Source: Shinella pollutisoli
GTDB taxonomy: Bacteria > Pseudomonadota > Alphaproteobacteria > Rhizobiales > Rhizobiaceae
Reading direction: 5' to 3'
DNA length: 64,000 nucleotides
NCBI RefSeq assembly: GCF_024609765.1
Contig: NZ_JANFDG010000003.1
Span: 212,112-276,111, forward strand
Shown one piece after another: positions 44,161-53,443 of the stretch (positions within the stretch are counted from its first letter, which is position 1; each line of letters opens with the position of its first letter). The notes beneath the pieces were generated by a model that was not told where the DNA came from, searched no databases, and saw only the letters and a program-made list of their open reading frames with translations. Both the position numbers and the translations under genes were made by a program.

Positions 44161-45603
44161 TCAGCAGTACTCGTTGACAAATTTCGTCACCAGATATTCG
44201 CGGATCCCCTCGCTGCCGCCCTCATGGCCGTAACCGCTGTCGCGGACACCGCACATCGGCGTTTCGGGCAGGCCGAACGCCACGTGGTTGATGCCGACCA
44301 TGCCCGAACGGATCCCGGCGGACAGGTCGCGCGCGTGCTTCAGGTCGGTCGTGAAGAGATAGGCAGCAAGGCCCAGCGGCAGACGGTTGGCTTCGGCGAC
44401 GGCGTCGTCGACATCCGTGAACGTCGATAGAAGCGCGACCGGGCCGAACGGCTCGTCACGCAAGGCCGAGGCCGTGACCGGGGTATCCGCGATCACGGTC
44501 GGGGGATAGAAGAAGCCGGAGCCTTCGGGAACGACCCCTCCGGTCAGCAGCCTTCCGCCCTTCGCTTGCGCATCGCGGACCATCGCGTCGACGGCCTCAC
44601 GTCTGCGCGCCGTCGCGAGAGGCCCCATTTGCGTCGCCTCGTCCAGGCCGGGGCCGACCGCAAGCCGGGCGGCGGCGGCGACAAAGCGTTCGGTGAATTG
44701 CCGGGCGATCCCCTGCTGAACGAGCAGGCGCGTGGGAGAAACGCAGACCTGCCCGGCATTGCGGAACTTCGTCCTCACCAGCGTTGCGACCGCATGCTCC
44801 AGGTCGCAATCGTCGAGTATGATGACGGGCGCATGCCCCCCGAGCTCCAGCGTGCATTTCTTCAGATGCTCGCCGGCAAGCCGCGCCACCTGCCGGCCGA
44901 CAGCCACGGACCCGGTCAGCGAGACCTTCCGGATGACGCGGCTTTGCAGCAGCGCTTGCGAAATCGGCGGCGCATCTCCCGTCAGCAGGTTCAGCGCGCC
45001 TGCGGGGACGCCCGCCTCCAGGCATGCCAGCACCAGCGCCATCGCGCTGGCCGGTGTCTGTTCGGCGGGTTTCAGGACGGCCGTGCATCCCGCCGCGAGC
45101 GCCGTCGCGACCTTGCGTGTCGGCAGGATCAGCGGGAAGTTCCACGGTGCGAAGAGGGCGGACGGCCCCACCGGCTCGAACTCGGTGAACTGCCGCACCC
45201 CTTTCACCCGCGAGGGTATCAGCCGGCCATAGGTGCGCTTGCACTCCTCCGCGGCCCAGACGAACACATCCGCGGCGGCGTGCACCTCCGCTCTGGATTC
45301 GGCGAGCGGCTTGCCCTGCTCGAGGGTCATCCATCGCGCGATCGTGTCCGTGCGCTGGCGCAATATGGTCGCCGCCCGCGACAGCGTCTCGGCCCGCTCC
45401 CAGGCCGGGACGGCGGACCAGGCGTGGAAGGCGGAGCCGGCGGCTTCGATCGCCTCCTCAACCTGGGCAGGGCTGACGCCGGAAAGGCGCGCGATCACCT
45501 CGCCGGACGCCGGGTCGACGATCTCGTGCCGGTCGCCCGCGGCGCCGGGCTGCCAGGCGCCGGCGATGAAATGCTGCGGATCGGGATATTCGCGGTTCCA
45601 CAT
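44161..45603 (-). CDS. Aldehyde dehydrogenase (succinate-semialdehyde type)
   Basis: NAD(P)-dependent dehydrogenase of 480 residues. It has the family motifs FAPWNFPLILPTRKVATALA, the base glutamate in LELGGHAPVIILDDCD (about residue 251), and the catalytic cysteine in FRNAGQVCVSPTRLLV (about residue 285). The overall pattern is nearest to GabD and other semialdehyde dehydrogenases. It follows the IolD-like gene by 10 bases, so the aldehyde is probably the product of that enzyme. The true substrate is not known. Confidence 0.9.
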   Translation of the reverse strand: MWNREYPDPQHFIAGAWQPGAAGDRHEIVDPASGEVIARLSGVSPAQVEEAIEAAGSAFHAWSAVPAWERAETLSRAATILRQRTDTIARWMTLEQGKPLAESRAEVHAAADVFVWAAEECKRTYGRLIPSRVKGVRQFTEFEPVGPSALFAPWNFPLILPTRKVATALAAGCTAVLKPAEQTPASAMALVLACLEAGVPAGALNLLTGDAPPISQALLQSRVIRKVSLTGSVAVGRQVARLAGEHLKKCTLELGGHAPVIILDDCDLEHAVATLVRTKFRNAGQVCVSPTRLLVQQGIARQFTERFVAAAARLAVGPGLDEATQMGPLATARRREAVDAMVRDAQAKGGRLLTGGVVPEGSGFFYPPTVIADTPVTASALRDEPFGPVALLSTFTDVDDAVAEANRLPLGLAAYLFTTDLKHARDLSAGIRSGMVGINHVAFGLPETPMCGVRDSGYGHEGGSEGIREYLVTKFVNEYC

Positions 45604-45613
45604 GGTATGCGCC

Positions 45614-47503
45614 TCACAGATCCTGAGCCAGGTAATCGCGCTGCACGGCCTCGCACCAGCTGCCGACGTTCCAGCGGCCGAAGGAGCCGACATTGCCCGT
45701 GCCGTCCCGGTCCCACACGACGGGGACGTGCACCACCGTGAGGCCGGGATGGGCGATGGCGTCGAGGAGCGCTGCGCGTATGCCGGCCACGCTGTCGCCG
45801 CCGGCAATCGCCCTGACGCCCGCCACGGCCCGCGCCATGGCGAGGTAGTCCACCTCGACCACGTCGTCGGCCGTCCTGAAGTCGCGGCCGTACTGCGCGA
45901 CCTGCAGGGAGCTGATCGCTCCCATCCGCCGGTTGTCGAGAACGACGAGGCATCCCCGTGCGCGATGCTCGGCGGCGTTGATCAGCACCTGCGGGTTCAT
46001 CCAGAACGATCCGTCGCCGGTGACGGCAATGCCGTAGCGGGGGTCGTCGGCGATGCCGCTGGCGATCAGCGCGCTGGCCGCGAAGCCCATGTAGGAGGCG
46101 CCGCCATCGGTGAACGTCAGGCCGATGTGCGGATCGGCGCAAAGCTGCATCGCATTGGACTGCACGTCGCCCGCATCGAAGAATTTCGGCAGGGCGTGCT
46201 CGCCGGCGAAATCGATGACGGCCTTGATCGCGGCCGCCTGGGTCAGCACGGGCCGCTCCCAGCGGGCATCGGGGACGGCAGGTGCTGCGACCAGCGAATC
46301 GAGACGGGCTTTCCATTCGCGCTTCTTCTGCGTGCATTGCTCGAGCCATGCCCTCCGGTCCGGGTCCTGCGCGAGGCGCAGCGGCTCGCAGGCCGCGGCC
46401 AGCTCGTCCGCCACGAGGCCGATATCCCCGACCAGGGGCACCGTCTTGTTGTAGTGGACGGCGTCGTCGGGGTTCGCATTGATATTGATGACCGCTTCGG
46501 CCTTCTCGTATCCGAGCCCCGAGCAGTCCGACTGGCACACGCCGCGCGACCCGGCCAGGATGACGAGGTCGGCATTCGCCATCGCGAAGTTGCCCGAGAT
46601 GCTGCCCTTGCCGCCACCCAGCAGCATGTTGTGATCGTGGTCATCGGCGATGAGGCCGTGGCTGACGGGTGCGACGACCACCGCTGCGCCGATGGCCTCG
46701 GCAAGCCGCTGCAGTTCCTTGCCGTACGATCGCGCGCCGCCGCCGGCCTTGATGACGATGCGCTTGTAGCGCGAGATCAGGTCGGTGGCCGGAGACAATG
46801 CGGAGGGATGGGCGCCGCCGATTCTCGTCGAGACCTTCGCCGGCAGGGCTTTCAGGTTGAAGCTCTCGATCCCGACCGGCTGAACGTTCATCGGCAGATG
46901 GATGTAGAACGGTCCGGGGCGGTAGGGATGGTTGACCCGCGCCGAGCCGCGCTTGAGCATGTCCCGCATGGCTTCCGGCGTGTGGAGGAGATAGGACTCG
47001 CCCATCAGCGCCGTCATGCGGCTGAACACGGCCTGCTCGTTCTTCGGGATCTGCTGCAGGTTGTGTCCCTCGCCGAACGTCGTCTCGTCCCCGTAGATAT
47101 GGTAGAGGCCGACATGGTTGGTGATCGCGGTCAGCGAACCCGCCATCGCCTGCAAGGCGCCCGGCCCGATCGACGTCACGAGGGCTGCGACCTCTCCGTA
47201 CTGCCAGCGCAAGGCGCTCGCCGCATGGGCCATCGCCACCTCGTTGTGAAACGCGAAGGTGCGGACGACGCCGGCCTGCTCGTAAACGCGCAGCACCTCG
47301 CCGAATGCGGTCGAACCGTGGCCGAAGACGGCCAGGTATTTCCGTACCCCCTGATTGAGCAGGCCGATGACCAGGGCCTCCGAGACCGAAAGCGCGACGA
47401 CCGGCTCCAGCGCCCCGGTCTCGATCGCGTCCTGAACGCTCCCCGCCTTCGCTATCGCGCGTGCGCGTGCTTCCACCCTGATCATGTCCTCGGTCGTCCC
47501 CAT
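45614..47503 (-). CDS. IolD-like thiamine-diphosphate enzyme
   Basis: A 629-residue enzyme whose layout resembles 3D-trihydroxycyclohexane-1,2-dione hydrolase IolD more than acetolactate synthase. Near the N-terminus are ALSVSEALVIGLLNQGVRKY and LAVFGHGSTAFGEVLRVY, then the glutamate in FHNEVAMAHAASALRW (about residue 86) and SIGPGALQAMAGSLTA. The diphosphate site has GDGSFWMNPQ (about residue 494) and LDNRRMGAISSLQ. AAGGAG precedes the ATG at 47503. No other inositol genes are present, and it pairs with an aldehyde dehydrogenase, so it may act on a different cyclic or oxo-acid substrate. Confidence 0.82.
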   Translation of the reverse strand: MGTTEDMIRVEARARAIAKAGSVQDAIETGALEPVVALSVSEALVIGLLNQGVRKYLAVFGHGSTAFGEVLRVYEQAGVVRTFAFHNEVAMAHAASALRWQYGEVAALVTSIGPGALQAMAGSLTAITNHVGLYHIYGDETTFGEGHNLQQIPKNEQAVFSRMTALMGESYLLHTPEAMRDMLKRGSARVNHPYRPGPFYIHLPMNVQPVGIESFNLKALPAKVSTRIGGAHPSALSPATDLISRYKRIVIKAGGGARSYGKELQRLAEAIGAAVVVAPVSHGLIADDHDHNMLLGGGKGSISGNFAMANADLVILAGSRGVCQSDCSGLGYEKAEAVININANPDDAVHYNKTVPLVGDIGLVADELAAACEPLRLAQDPDRRAWLEQCTQKKREWKARLDSLVAAPAVPDARWERPVLTQAAAIKAVIDFAGEHALPKFFDAGDVQSNAMQLCADPHIGLTFTDGGASYMGFAASALIASGIADDPRYGIAVTGDGSFWMNPQVLINAAEHRARGCLVVLDNRRMGAISSLQVAQYGRDFRTADDVVEVDYLAMARAVAGVRAIAGGDSVAGIRAALLDAIAHPGLTVVHVPVVWDRDGTGNVGSFGRWNVGSWCEAVQRDYLAQDL

Positions 47504-47883
47504 CGCAATCAAGCTCCTTCCTGCCCGGCAGCACCCGGAAGGTGCTCGAATGTGATTGTTCATACATAACAATAATAATTGTTGTCAATGAACATTGCTG
47601 ATTTCGCCTGTATTCGGACCGGCTGCATCGTGCGGAGGCCGGCAAGCGACTACGAGTATGCCGTAAATGCGATAATGGTAGGCATTCTTCCGCTGTAAAG
47701 CTTGTAAGGCTTCGGCGGGCTATTATCCTGTTCAGGCAGCAAAAGTCTTATATTTTTGTTTAAATATCAAAAACCTTACCACCGGTTGATACGGCTGCGG
47801 TAGGGCAGAGCCGGCGCCCGACGGTGAAACCGTTGCCGGTGCCGACCCGCGAAGGCCGCAAGGCGCCGTCTGTACGCCGCCGG
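47504..47883. other. 380-base intergenic region with promoter of the IolD-like operon
   Basis: No gene was found. It holds a symmetric site at 47557-47594 close to the IolD-like start. AT-rich bases around 47730-47780 follow the GMC gene stop. No clear terminator hairpin with T tract was seen for the GMC operon. Confidence 0.6.
47557..47594. promoter_or_regulatory. 38-base two-tier dyad upstream of the IolD-like gene
   Basis: Outer arms TGTTCAT (47557-47563) and ATGAACA (47588-47594) and inner arms AACAAT (47568-47573) and ATTGTT (47578-47583) share one centre at 47575.5. It lies 54-91 bases before the ATG. A dimeric or tetrameric regulator site is likely; which regulator binds is unknown. 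Confidence 0.5.
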
Positions 47884-49521
47884 TCAGCGGGCGTTGTCCT
47901 CGAGGATCAGGTCGGATGCCTTTTCCGCGATCATCACGGTCGCGGCGTGGGTATTGCCTCGCACCACGGTGGGCATGATCGATGCATCCACGACCCTGAG
48001 ACCGCCAATGCCCCCGACCCTCAGGCGGGGATCCACGACCGCCGAACCGTCGACGCCCATCCGGCACGTCCCCACCGCATGAATGTCCGAACCGCCCTTC
48101 TCGCGGATGAACTCGATGAGCGCCTCGTCGCTTTCGACCGTCCGTCCTGGCTGGATCTCCGCCGTGATGTACGGCGCAATCGCCGGCTGGGCCACGATCT
48201 GCCGGACGAGCCGGATGCCGAAGAGCATCGCCCTGACGTCATACTCGGTCTGGAAGAAATTGAACCTTATCCGCGGGTGAGCGCCCGGATCCGCCGAGCG
48301 CAGGGTGATCGAGCCCCTTGCCTCCGGCGCGACGTGCTCGGGGCTGAGGCTGAACCCGGAATAGGGGTGCTGGCGGGCGCCCTTCGCCGTTCGCTCCGCC
48401 ACGCTCCATGCCGCCATCGCCATCTGCACGTCCGGCCTGTCCATGCCCGGATCGCTGCGCGCAAATCCCCCGACATAGATGCCGGTCTCTGCGAGAAACC
48501 CCTTGCGGAATGCGGCATATCGCAGGGCGGCGAACATCTTGCGGACGAAGCTGTTGGCCAGATCGTTGATGGTGACCGGCCTGCTGCATCGGAACATGAG
48601 CTGGACGTTCGTGTGGTCCTGCAGGTTCCGGCCGACATTCGGATTGTCGACGCGGCAGGCGATGCCATGCTCGGCGAGATGCCGCGCGGGGCCGATGCCG
48701 GAGAGCATCAGCAGCTGCGGCGAGGCGATCGTTCCGGCCGAGACGATTGTTTCCCGCGCCTCCGCAACGAGCGACCTGCCCCCGGTCCTGAATTTCACGC
48801 CGCGAACCACGCCGTCCGAGACGACGAGCGCCTCGGCCGTCGCGGACGTGACGACCCGGAGATTCGGGCGCTTGCGGGCGGGAGCGAGATAGCCGCGCGC
48901 GGCGCTCCAGCGCCGCCCCTTGTGGACGTTCATCTGGTAGTAGCCGAAGCCGTCCTGCCGTTCCCCGTTGAAGTCCGGATTGGCCTCGAGCCCGGCCTCC
49001 AGGGCGGCTGCGCAAAGCGCATTGGGCAGCTCGTGGTCGAACGACTGGTCCGATACCTTGAGCGGGCCGCCGACGCCGTGATACGCGTCCGCGCCACGCG
49101 ACTGGTCTTCCGCGCGCATGAAGTAGGGTAGGACATCGGCATAGGACCACCCCGTACAGCCGGCGTCCGCCCAGTCGTCGAAATCGAGGCGGTTGCCGCG
49201 CACATACATCATGCCGTTGATCGAGCTGGAGCCGCCGAGCACCTTTCCCCGCGGCTGATAGGTGTTGCGGCCCTTCATGCCGGGCTCGGGCTCGCTCTCG
49301 TACATCCAGTTATAGCGGGGATCCGTATAGAGCTTCGAATATCCGAGAGGCAGGTGGATCCACGGGCTGGTGTCGCGGGGGCCGGCTTCGAGGAGCAGGA
49401 CGCGATGGCGCCCGCTCTCGCTCAGCCGCCCGGCGAGGACACTGCCCGCCGACCCGGCGCCGACGACGATGAAATCGTAGGGGCCGCCGTCGAGGCTTTC
49501 GACTGTCTCGTCATCGTTCAT
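47884..49521 (-). CDS. GMC-family FAD oxidoreductase
   Basis: Glucose-methanol-choline oxidoreductase of 545 residues, choline-dehydrogenase branch. The FAD motif GAGSAGSVLAGRL is at residue 21 onward, then LLLEAGP, the GMC signature RGKVLGGSSSINGMMYVRG, AGTIASPQLLMLSGIGP, and the active-site histidine in DIHAVGTCRMG (about 480) with the second in GNTHAATVMIAEKASDLI. It oxidises an alcohol, likely to an aldehyde. It is the last gene of an ABC importer operon, 30 bases after the second permease, so it probably acts on the imported compound. Confidence 0.92.
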   Translation of the reverse strand: MNDDETVESLDGGPYDFIVVGAGSAGSVLAGRLSESGRHRVLLLEAGPRDTSPWIHLPLGYSKLYTDPRYNWMYESEPEPGMKGRNTYQPRGKVLGGSSSINGMMYVRGNRLDFDDWADAGCTGWSYADVLPYFMRAEDQSRGADAYHGVGGPLKVSDQSFDHELPNALCAAALEAGLEANPDFNGERQDGFGYYQMNVHKGRRWSAARGYLAPARKRPNLRVVTSATAEALVVSDGVVRGVKFRTGGRSLVAEARETIVSAGTIASPQLLMLSGIGPARHLAEHGIACRVDNPNVGRNLQDHTNVQLMFRCSRPVTINDLANSFVRKMFAALRYAAFRKGFLAETGIYVGGFARSDPGMDRPDVQMAMAAWSVAERTAKGARQHPYSGFSLSPEHVAPEARGSITLRSADPGAHPRIRFNFFQTEYDVRAMLFGIRLVRQIVAQPAIAPYITAEIQPGRTVESDEALIEFIREKGGSDIHAVGTCRMGVDGSAVVDPRLRVGGIGGLRVVDASIMPTVVRGNTHAATVMIAEKASDLILEDNAR

Positions 49522-49551
49522 TGTCGTTCCAGATCTCCGAATGTATCGCAG

Positions 49552-50355
49552 CTAGCCGTCTGCCCGCTTGGACCCCGATTTCAGCAGGGAGACCACAGCG
49601 ACCATCGCGATGAGAAGCAGCATGGTGGAAATCGCCGCGACCGTGGGATCGATCCTGTCGCGCAGGGCGCTGAACATCACCTTCGGCAGGGTTGCGTTGG
49701 AGCCGGAGGAAATGAACATCGCCACGACGACCTCGTCGAGCGACGTGACGAAGGCGAGCAGCGCGGAGGCGAACAGCGGCGCCTTGATCTGCGGAATGAT
49801 GACGTCCTTCCAGATGGTCAGGCGGCCCGCCCCGAAGCTTTCGGCCGCCCGCTCGTGATTGGCGTCAAAGGTGGCGAAGGCCGCGCTCATGATGACGAAG
49901 ACGACCGGAATGGCGAGAGCGGTATGGCCCAGCACCAGGCCCGTCATCGTGCCGATGAGATTGATCTGCGCCAGGACGAAGAAATAGCCGATGGCGACCA
50001 GAATGGAGGGCACGATCGCGGGCATCAGCAGAAAGGCGCCGACGACGATCTTCATGCGCAACGGCAGCAACCGCGCCGCGTAGGCCGCCAGCGTGCCCAC
50101 CGGCACGGAAAGCACGGCGGTGGAGACGGCGGCGATCAGCGAGGCCCGCGCGGCCTGCAGCCATGCCAGGGAGCCGAAGAAGCCTTCATACCATCGCATC
50201 GAGAAGTCGCGCGGCGGGAACTCCAGGTACTCCGACGACGAGAAGGACATGGGGATGACGATCAGCGACGGCGCGATGAGGAAGAACATCATCGCCAGGG
50301 CGAAACTCCACCCCGCCCAGGCGAGCGCGCGGTTGCGGGCAAATCCGTCAAGCAT
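49552..50355 (-). CDS. ABC transporter permease (PotC-like)
   Basis: Permease of 267 residues with about six spans. It has MFFLIAPSLIVIPMSFSSSE at the N-terminus, LLMPAIVPSILVAIGYFFVL, and the ATPase-contact loop AAESFGAGRLTIWKDVIIPQ, as in PotC and related spermidine/putrescine permeases. Its start overlaps the stop of the PotB-like gene by eight bases, so the two are coupled. It forms a heterodimer with that partner. Confidence 0.92.
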   Translation of the reverse strand: MLDGFARNRALAWAGWSFALAMMFFLIAPSLIVIPMSFSSSEYLEFPPRDFSMRWYEGFFGSLAWLQAARASLIAAVSTAVLSVPVGTLAAYAARLLPLRMKIVVGAFLLMPAIVPSILVAIGYFFVLAQINLIGTMTGLVLGHTALAIPVVFVIMSAAFATFDANHERAAESFGAGRLTIWKDVIIPQIKAPLFASALLAFVTSLDEVVVAMFISSGSNATLPKVMFSALRDRIDPTVAAISTMLLLIAMVAVVSLLKSGSKRADG

Positions 50356-51259
50356 GGCCGCCTCCCGCGCGCCCCTGCGCCAGCCTGCGGATCAGCAGGC
50401 TTACTGCCAGGAGCGCCAACGTCGACAAGAGCAGCACGACGCCGATGGCGGCGGCGGCCCCGAAGTTGGAATATGTCGACAGGCTGCGTGCGATGCGCAT
50501 CGAAATGGCCTGAACGTTGCCGCCGCCCAGGATCGCCGGCGTGACATAGAAGCCGAGGCTCATGACGAAGACGAGCGTCGCGCCCGCGACGATGCCCGGC
50601 AGCGCGAGGGGCAGGAACACCTTGCGATAGGTATAGGTGCGCGAGGCTCCCATGCTGGCAGCCGCCCGGATGAGGCTGCGGTCGATGTCGCGCATGGCGC
50701 CGATGACCGGGAGCAGGAATATCGGCAGCATGATGTGGGTCATGCCGAGGACCGTCGAGAAGGTGTTGAAGGCCAGCGGCAGGGGCTCGTCGATGACGCC
50801 CGCGGACATCAGCCAGTTGTTGACGAGGCCGTTGCGCTGGAGGATGACCAGCCATGCATAGGCCCTGACCAGAAGCGACGTCCACAGCGGGAAGAGGATG
50901 GCGCCGATGAACAGGGCCGCCGACCGCCGCCCCAGCGATGCGATGAACGTCGCGAGCGGAACGCCGAGGAGGACGCAGCAGATAACGGTCTGCGCGCTGA
51001 CCAGAAAGGTCGTCACGAATATACGGCGATAGCTGACCTGGTCGATCAGGCGCTCGTAGTTGACGGCGCTGAGCCGGCCCGCATCGTCGAAGGAGGAGAG
51101 GTACAGCAGCCACAGGCAGGGTAGCGCGACGCAGAGGAAGACGATCGCGAGGCCCGGCATCAGGCCGAGATACGGCCGGAGGGACGGCCCGAAGATCCCG
51201 GTCAGCCTCCCCTCGCCCCGAGCCGGCACGGTACCGGCCGATGTCGCCGAGGCGCTCAT
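50348..51259 (-). CDS. ABC transporter permease (PotB-like)
   Basis: Permease of 303 residues. An Arg- and Gly-rich cytoplasmic start is followed by PYLGLMPGLAIVFLCVALPC, then ILFPLWTSLLVRAYAWLVIL, HIMLPIFLLPVIGAM and the contact loop AAASMGASRTYTYRKVFLPL. This is the PotB pattern. The ATG at 51259 overlaps the ATPase stop by four bases. It works with the PotC-like protein to form the channel of the module D importer. Confidence 0.92.
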   Translation of the reverse strand: MSASATSAGTVPARGEGRLTGIFGPSLRPYLGLMPGLAIVFLCVALPCLWLLYLSSFDDAGRLSAVNYERLIDQVSYRRIFVTTFLVSAQTVICCVLLGVPLATFIASLGRRSAALFIGAILFPLWTSLLVRAYAWLVILQRNGLVNNWLMSAGVIDEPLPLAFNTFSTVLGMTHIMLPIFLLPVIGAMRDIDRSLIRAAASMGASRTYTYRKVFLPLALPGIVAGATLVFVMSLGFYVTPAILGGGNVQAISMRIARSLSTYSNFGAAAAIGVVLLLSTLALLAVSLLIRRLAQGRAGGGHA

Positions 51260-52356
51260 GGATCCACCCGCAGGAAATGGATGTCCTCGTGCCGGACATA
51301 CAGCGTCACCTCCGCGCCGCCGGTGAGGGAGGCGACGCGCCGCGAGTCCGCGCGCTGTATGCGCACGTCGAACGGCAGTCCGCCGGCGGTGGTCAGCCTG
51401 GCGAGCCAGCTGTCTCCCTGGAACACCACCGCCGCCACCGTCGCCGTGGTCTGGCTGCACGGCTCCCGCGCGGCCGGCTCCAGCCGGAAGTCCTCTCCCC
51501 GGATCATGACCAGGTCGAGGTTCGCGGCCGGTGCGGGCGGCAGGTTCGAGAAAGCGCGCCCGGCATCGCCGCGGCTGAAGACGACGGCCTCGCCGAGGAA
51601 CCGGGCGACGAACTCGCTGGAGGGCTCGCGATAGATGCGTTCGGGCGTATCGATCTGCATGATCTCGCCCTTGCTCATGACGGCGATGCGGTCCGCCATC
51701 GTAAGCGCTTCGCGCTGGTCGTGGGTGACGTAGAGCGTCGTGATGTGAAGCTTCTCGTGCAGCTCGCGGATTTCGATCTGCATCTCCTCGCGCAGCGACT
51801 TGTCGAGCGCGGACAGGGGCTCGTCCATCAACAACACCTGCGGCTCATAGACGATGGCGCGGGCGAGAGCGACGCGTTGCCGCTGCCCGCCGGAAAGCGC
51901 TGCGATCGGGCGGTCGCCGTAGCCGCCGAGCTTGACGGTTTCCAGCACCTGTTCGGTGCGGCGCGCAACCTCGGACCTCGCTATCTTGCGCAGCCTGAGC
52001 GGAAAACTGACATTCTCGAAGACGGTCATGTGCGGGAAAAGGGCGTAGTTCTGGAAGACCACGCCGAATCCCCGCCTGTTGGCCGGGTCTCCGAGAACCT
52101 CCCGGCCGCGCACGCGGATCGATCCGCTGTCGGGCTGGATGAAGCCCGCCAGCGCCATCAGGAGCGTGCTCTTGCCCGAGCCGGACGAGCCAAGCACGGC
52201 CACGAATTCACCGGGCCGCATCGACAGGTCGACGTTCCGCAGGGCGGTGAAATCCCCATAGGTCTTGGTCAAACCCGAGATGTCGATGTCGGCGCCGGTA
52301 TCGGCGTGTCCGGCAAGCGCGCCCGATGGGCGCGCTCCGTTGAATGCTAAGGCCAT
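51256..52356 (-). CDS. ABC transporter ATP-binding protein (PotA-like)
   Basis: ATPase of 366 residues with a C-terminal TOBE domain (about 280-366). Walker A is [11 protein letters not shown] (56-66), the signature is ALSGGQRQRVALARA, Walker B VLLMDEPLSALDKS, and the switch is VTHDQREAL. The order and tail are those of the spermidine/putrescine and 2-aminoethylphosphonate importer ATPases. It follows the binding-protein gene by 34 bases. Confidence 0.94.
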   Translation of the reverse strand: MALAFNGARPSGALAGHADTGADIDISGLTKTYGDFTALRNVDLSMRPGEFVAVLGSSGSGKSTLLMALAGFIQPDSGSIRVRGREVLGDPANRRGFGVVFQNYALFPHMTVFENVSFPLRLRKIARSEVARRTEQVLETVKLGGYGDRPIAALSGGQRQRVALARAIVYEPQVLLMDEPLSALDKSLREEMQIEIRELHEKLHITTLYVTHDQREALTMADRIAVMSKGEIMQIDTPERIYREPSSEFVARFLGEAVVFSRGDAGRAFSNLPPAPAANLDLVMIRGEDFRLEPAAREPCSQTTATVAAVVFQGDSWLARLTTAGGLPFDVRIQRADSRRVASLTGGAEVTLYVRHEDIHFLRVDP

Positions 52357-52390
52357 ATTGGATGTATCCTGTCTCGACTGCGCCCGGAAA

Positions 52391-53443
52391 TCACTCGGTC
52401 ATCATGTCCTCATACATAGCCTTGACCCTGTCGTTGTTGTCCAGCCACCAGCCGATGTTCTGAATGATGAGACCGTCCGAGTATTCGGGGTTGGTCGGCA
52501 GGACCTTCGCCGCCTCGGAATCGATGACGCCGATCGAGAAGGCCTCGGGGATGACAGGACCGTAGTTGGTGTACTTGCTCATCTCCGCCTGCGAGCGCGC
52601 ATTGGACATCTCCGCGATCATCTTCATCGCCAGATCCTTGTTCGGCGCACCCTTCGGAACGGCAAGGCAATCCGTCGCCAGGATGCCCTGGTTGAAGGTG
52701 TAGTCGACGGCGCCGCCTTCCTTGCGGGCGAATTCGAAGCGGCCGTTCCAGCCCGTGGTCATGTCGATCTCGCCGTCCTTCATGAACTGGCCATGTTGCG
52801 CGCCCGACGACCACCAGACGGCGATATGCGGCTTCAGCGCGCGGATCTTGTTCAGGGCGCGCTCCAGGCCCTCGTCCGTCGCCATGACGTCGTAGAGTTC
52901 GGCGGCGGGGACACCGTCGCCGAGCAGGGCGGCCTCGATCTGCGTCTCGGCGTTGGAGCGCATCGCGCGACGACCGGGGAACTTCTCGACGTCGAAGAAG
53001 TCCTGCCAGGTCTTCGGCTGTTCGCCGGAGTAGGTCTTGGTGTTCCACGCCATGACCGTCGCGTAGCCGTAGACGCCGACGCAATAGTCCGAGGTCGTGC
53101 CGGGCAGGAACTTCGACCTGTCGATGACCGAGTAGTCGAGGGGCTCGAGGATGCCCTCGCGGCCGCCGAGTTCGCCTTCGTAATCGGCGAGGAAGACGAT
53201 GTCGGCCGTCACGTTCCCGGCGCCGACCTGCAGGCGCACCGCCGGAAGGCCCTCGTCGGTCGTCTCCTCCTTCACCGCGATGCCGAGAGCCTCGCCGGCG
53301 GGCCCCCACAGCGCCGCCTTGCCGCCGGCGAAAACCGTGCCGCCGGGAGAAAGCACGGTGACGGTTCCTTCGGCAAGAGCCGGTGAGACGCCAAGGCACG
53401 CCACAGCCGCGAGTGCCGGCATAATCTTCTTCGTGAAAGCCAT
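52391..53443 (-). CDS. Extracellular substrate-binding protein (PotD/family 1 type)
   Basis: Periplasmic binding protein of 350 residues, first gene of the module D operon. A Sec signal (KKIMPALAAVACLGVSPALA) is cleaved near residue 24. The mature part has VTVLSPGGTVFAGGKAALW, DIVFLADYEGELGGRE, GVYGYATVMAWNTKTYSGEQ with the following PKTWQDFFDVEKFPGRRAM, and DMTTGWNGRFEFARKEGG. These fit binding proteins for polyamines, thiamine, iron or small organic ligands. The ATG at 53443 follows AAAGGGGAA and is chosen over 53464. Confidence 0.9.
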   Translation of the reverse strand: MAFTKKIMPALAAVACLGVSPALAEGTVTVLSPGGTVFAGGKAALWGPAGEALGIAVKEETTDEGLPAVRLQVGAGNVTADIVFLADYEGELGGREGILEPLDYSVIDRSKFLPGTTSDYCVGVYGYATVMAWNTKTYSGEQPKTWQDFFDVEKFPGRRAMRSNAETQIEAALLGDGVPAAELYDVMATDEGLERALNKIRALKPHIAVWWSSGAQHGQFMKDGEIDMTTGWNGRFEFARKEGGAVDYTFNQGILATDCLAVPKGAPNKDLAMKMIAEMSNARSQAEMSKYTNYGPVIPEAFSIGVIDSEAAKVLPTNPEYSDGLIIQNIGWWLDNNDRVKAMYEDMMTE

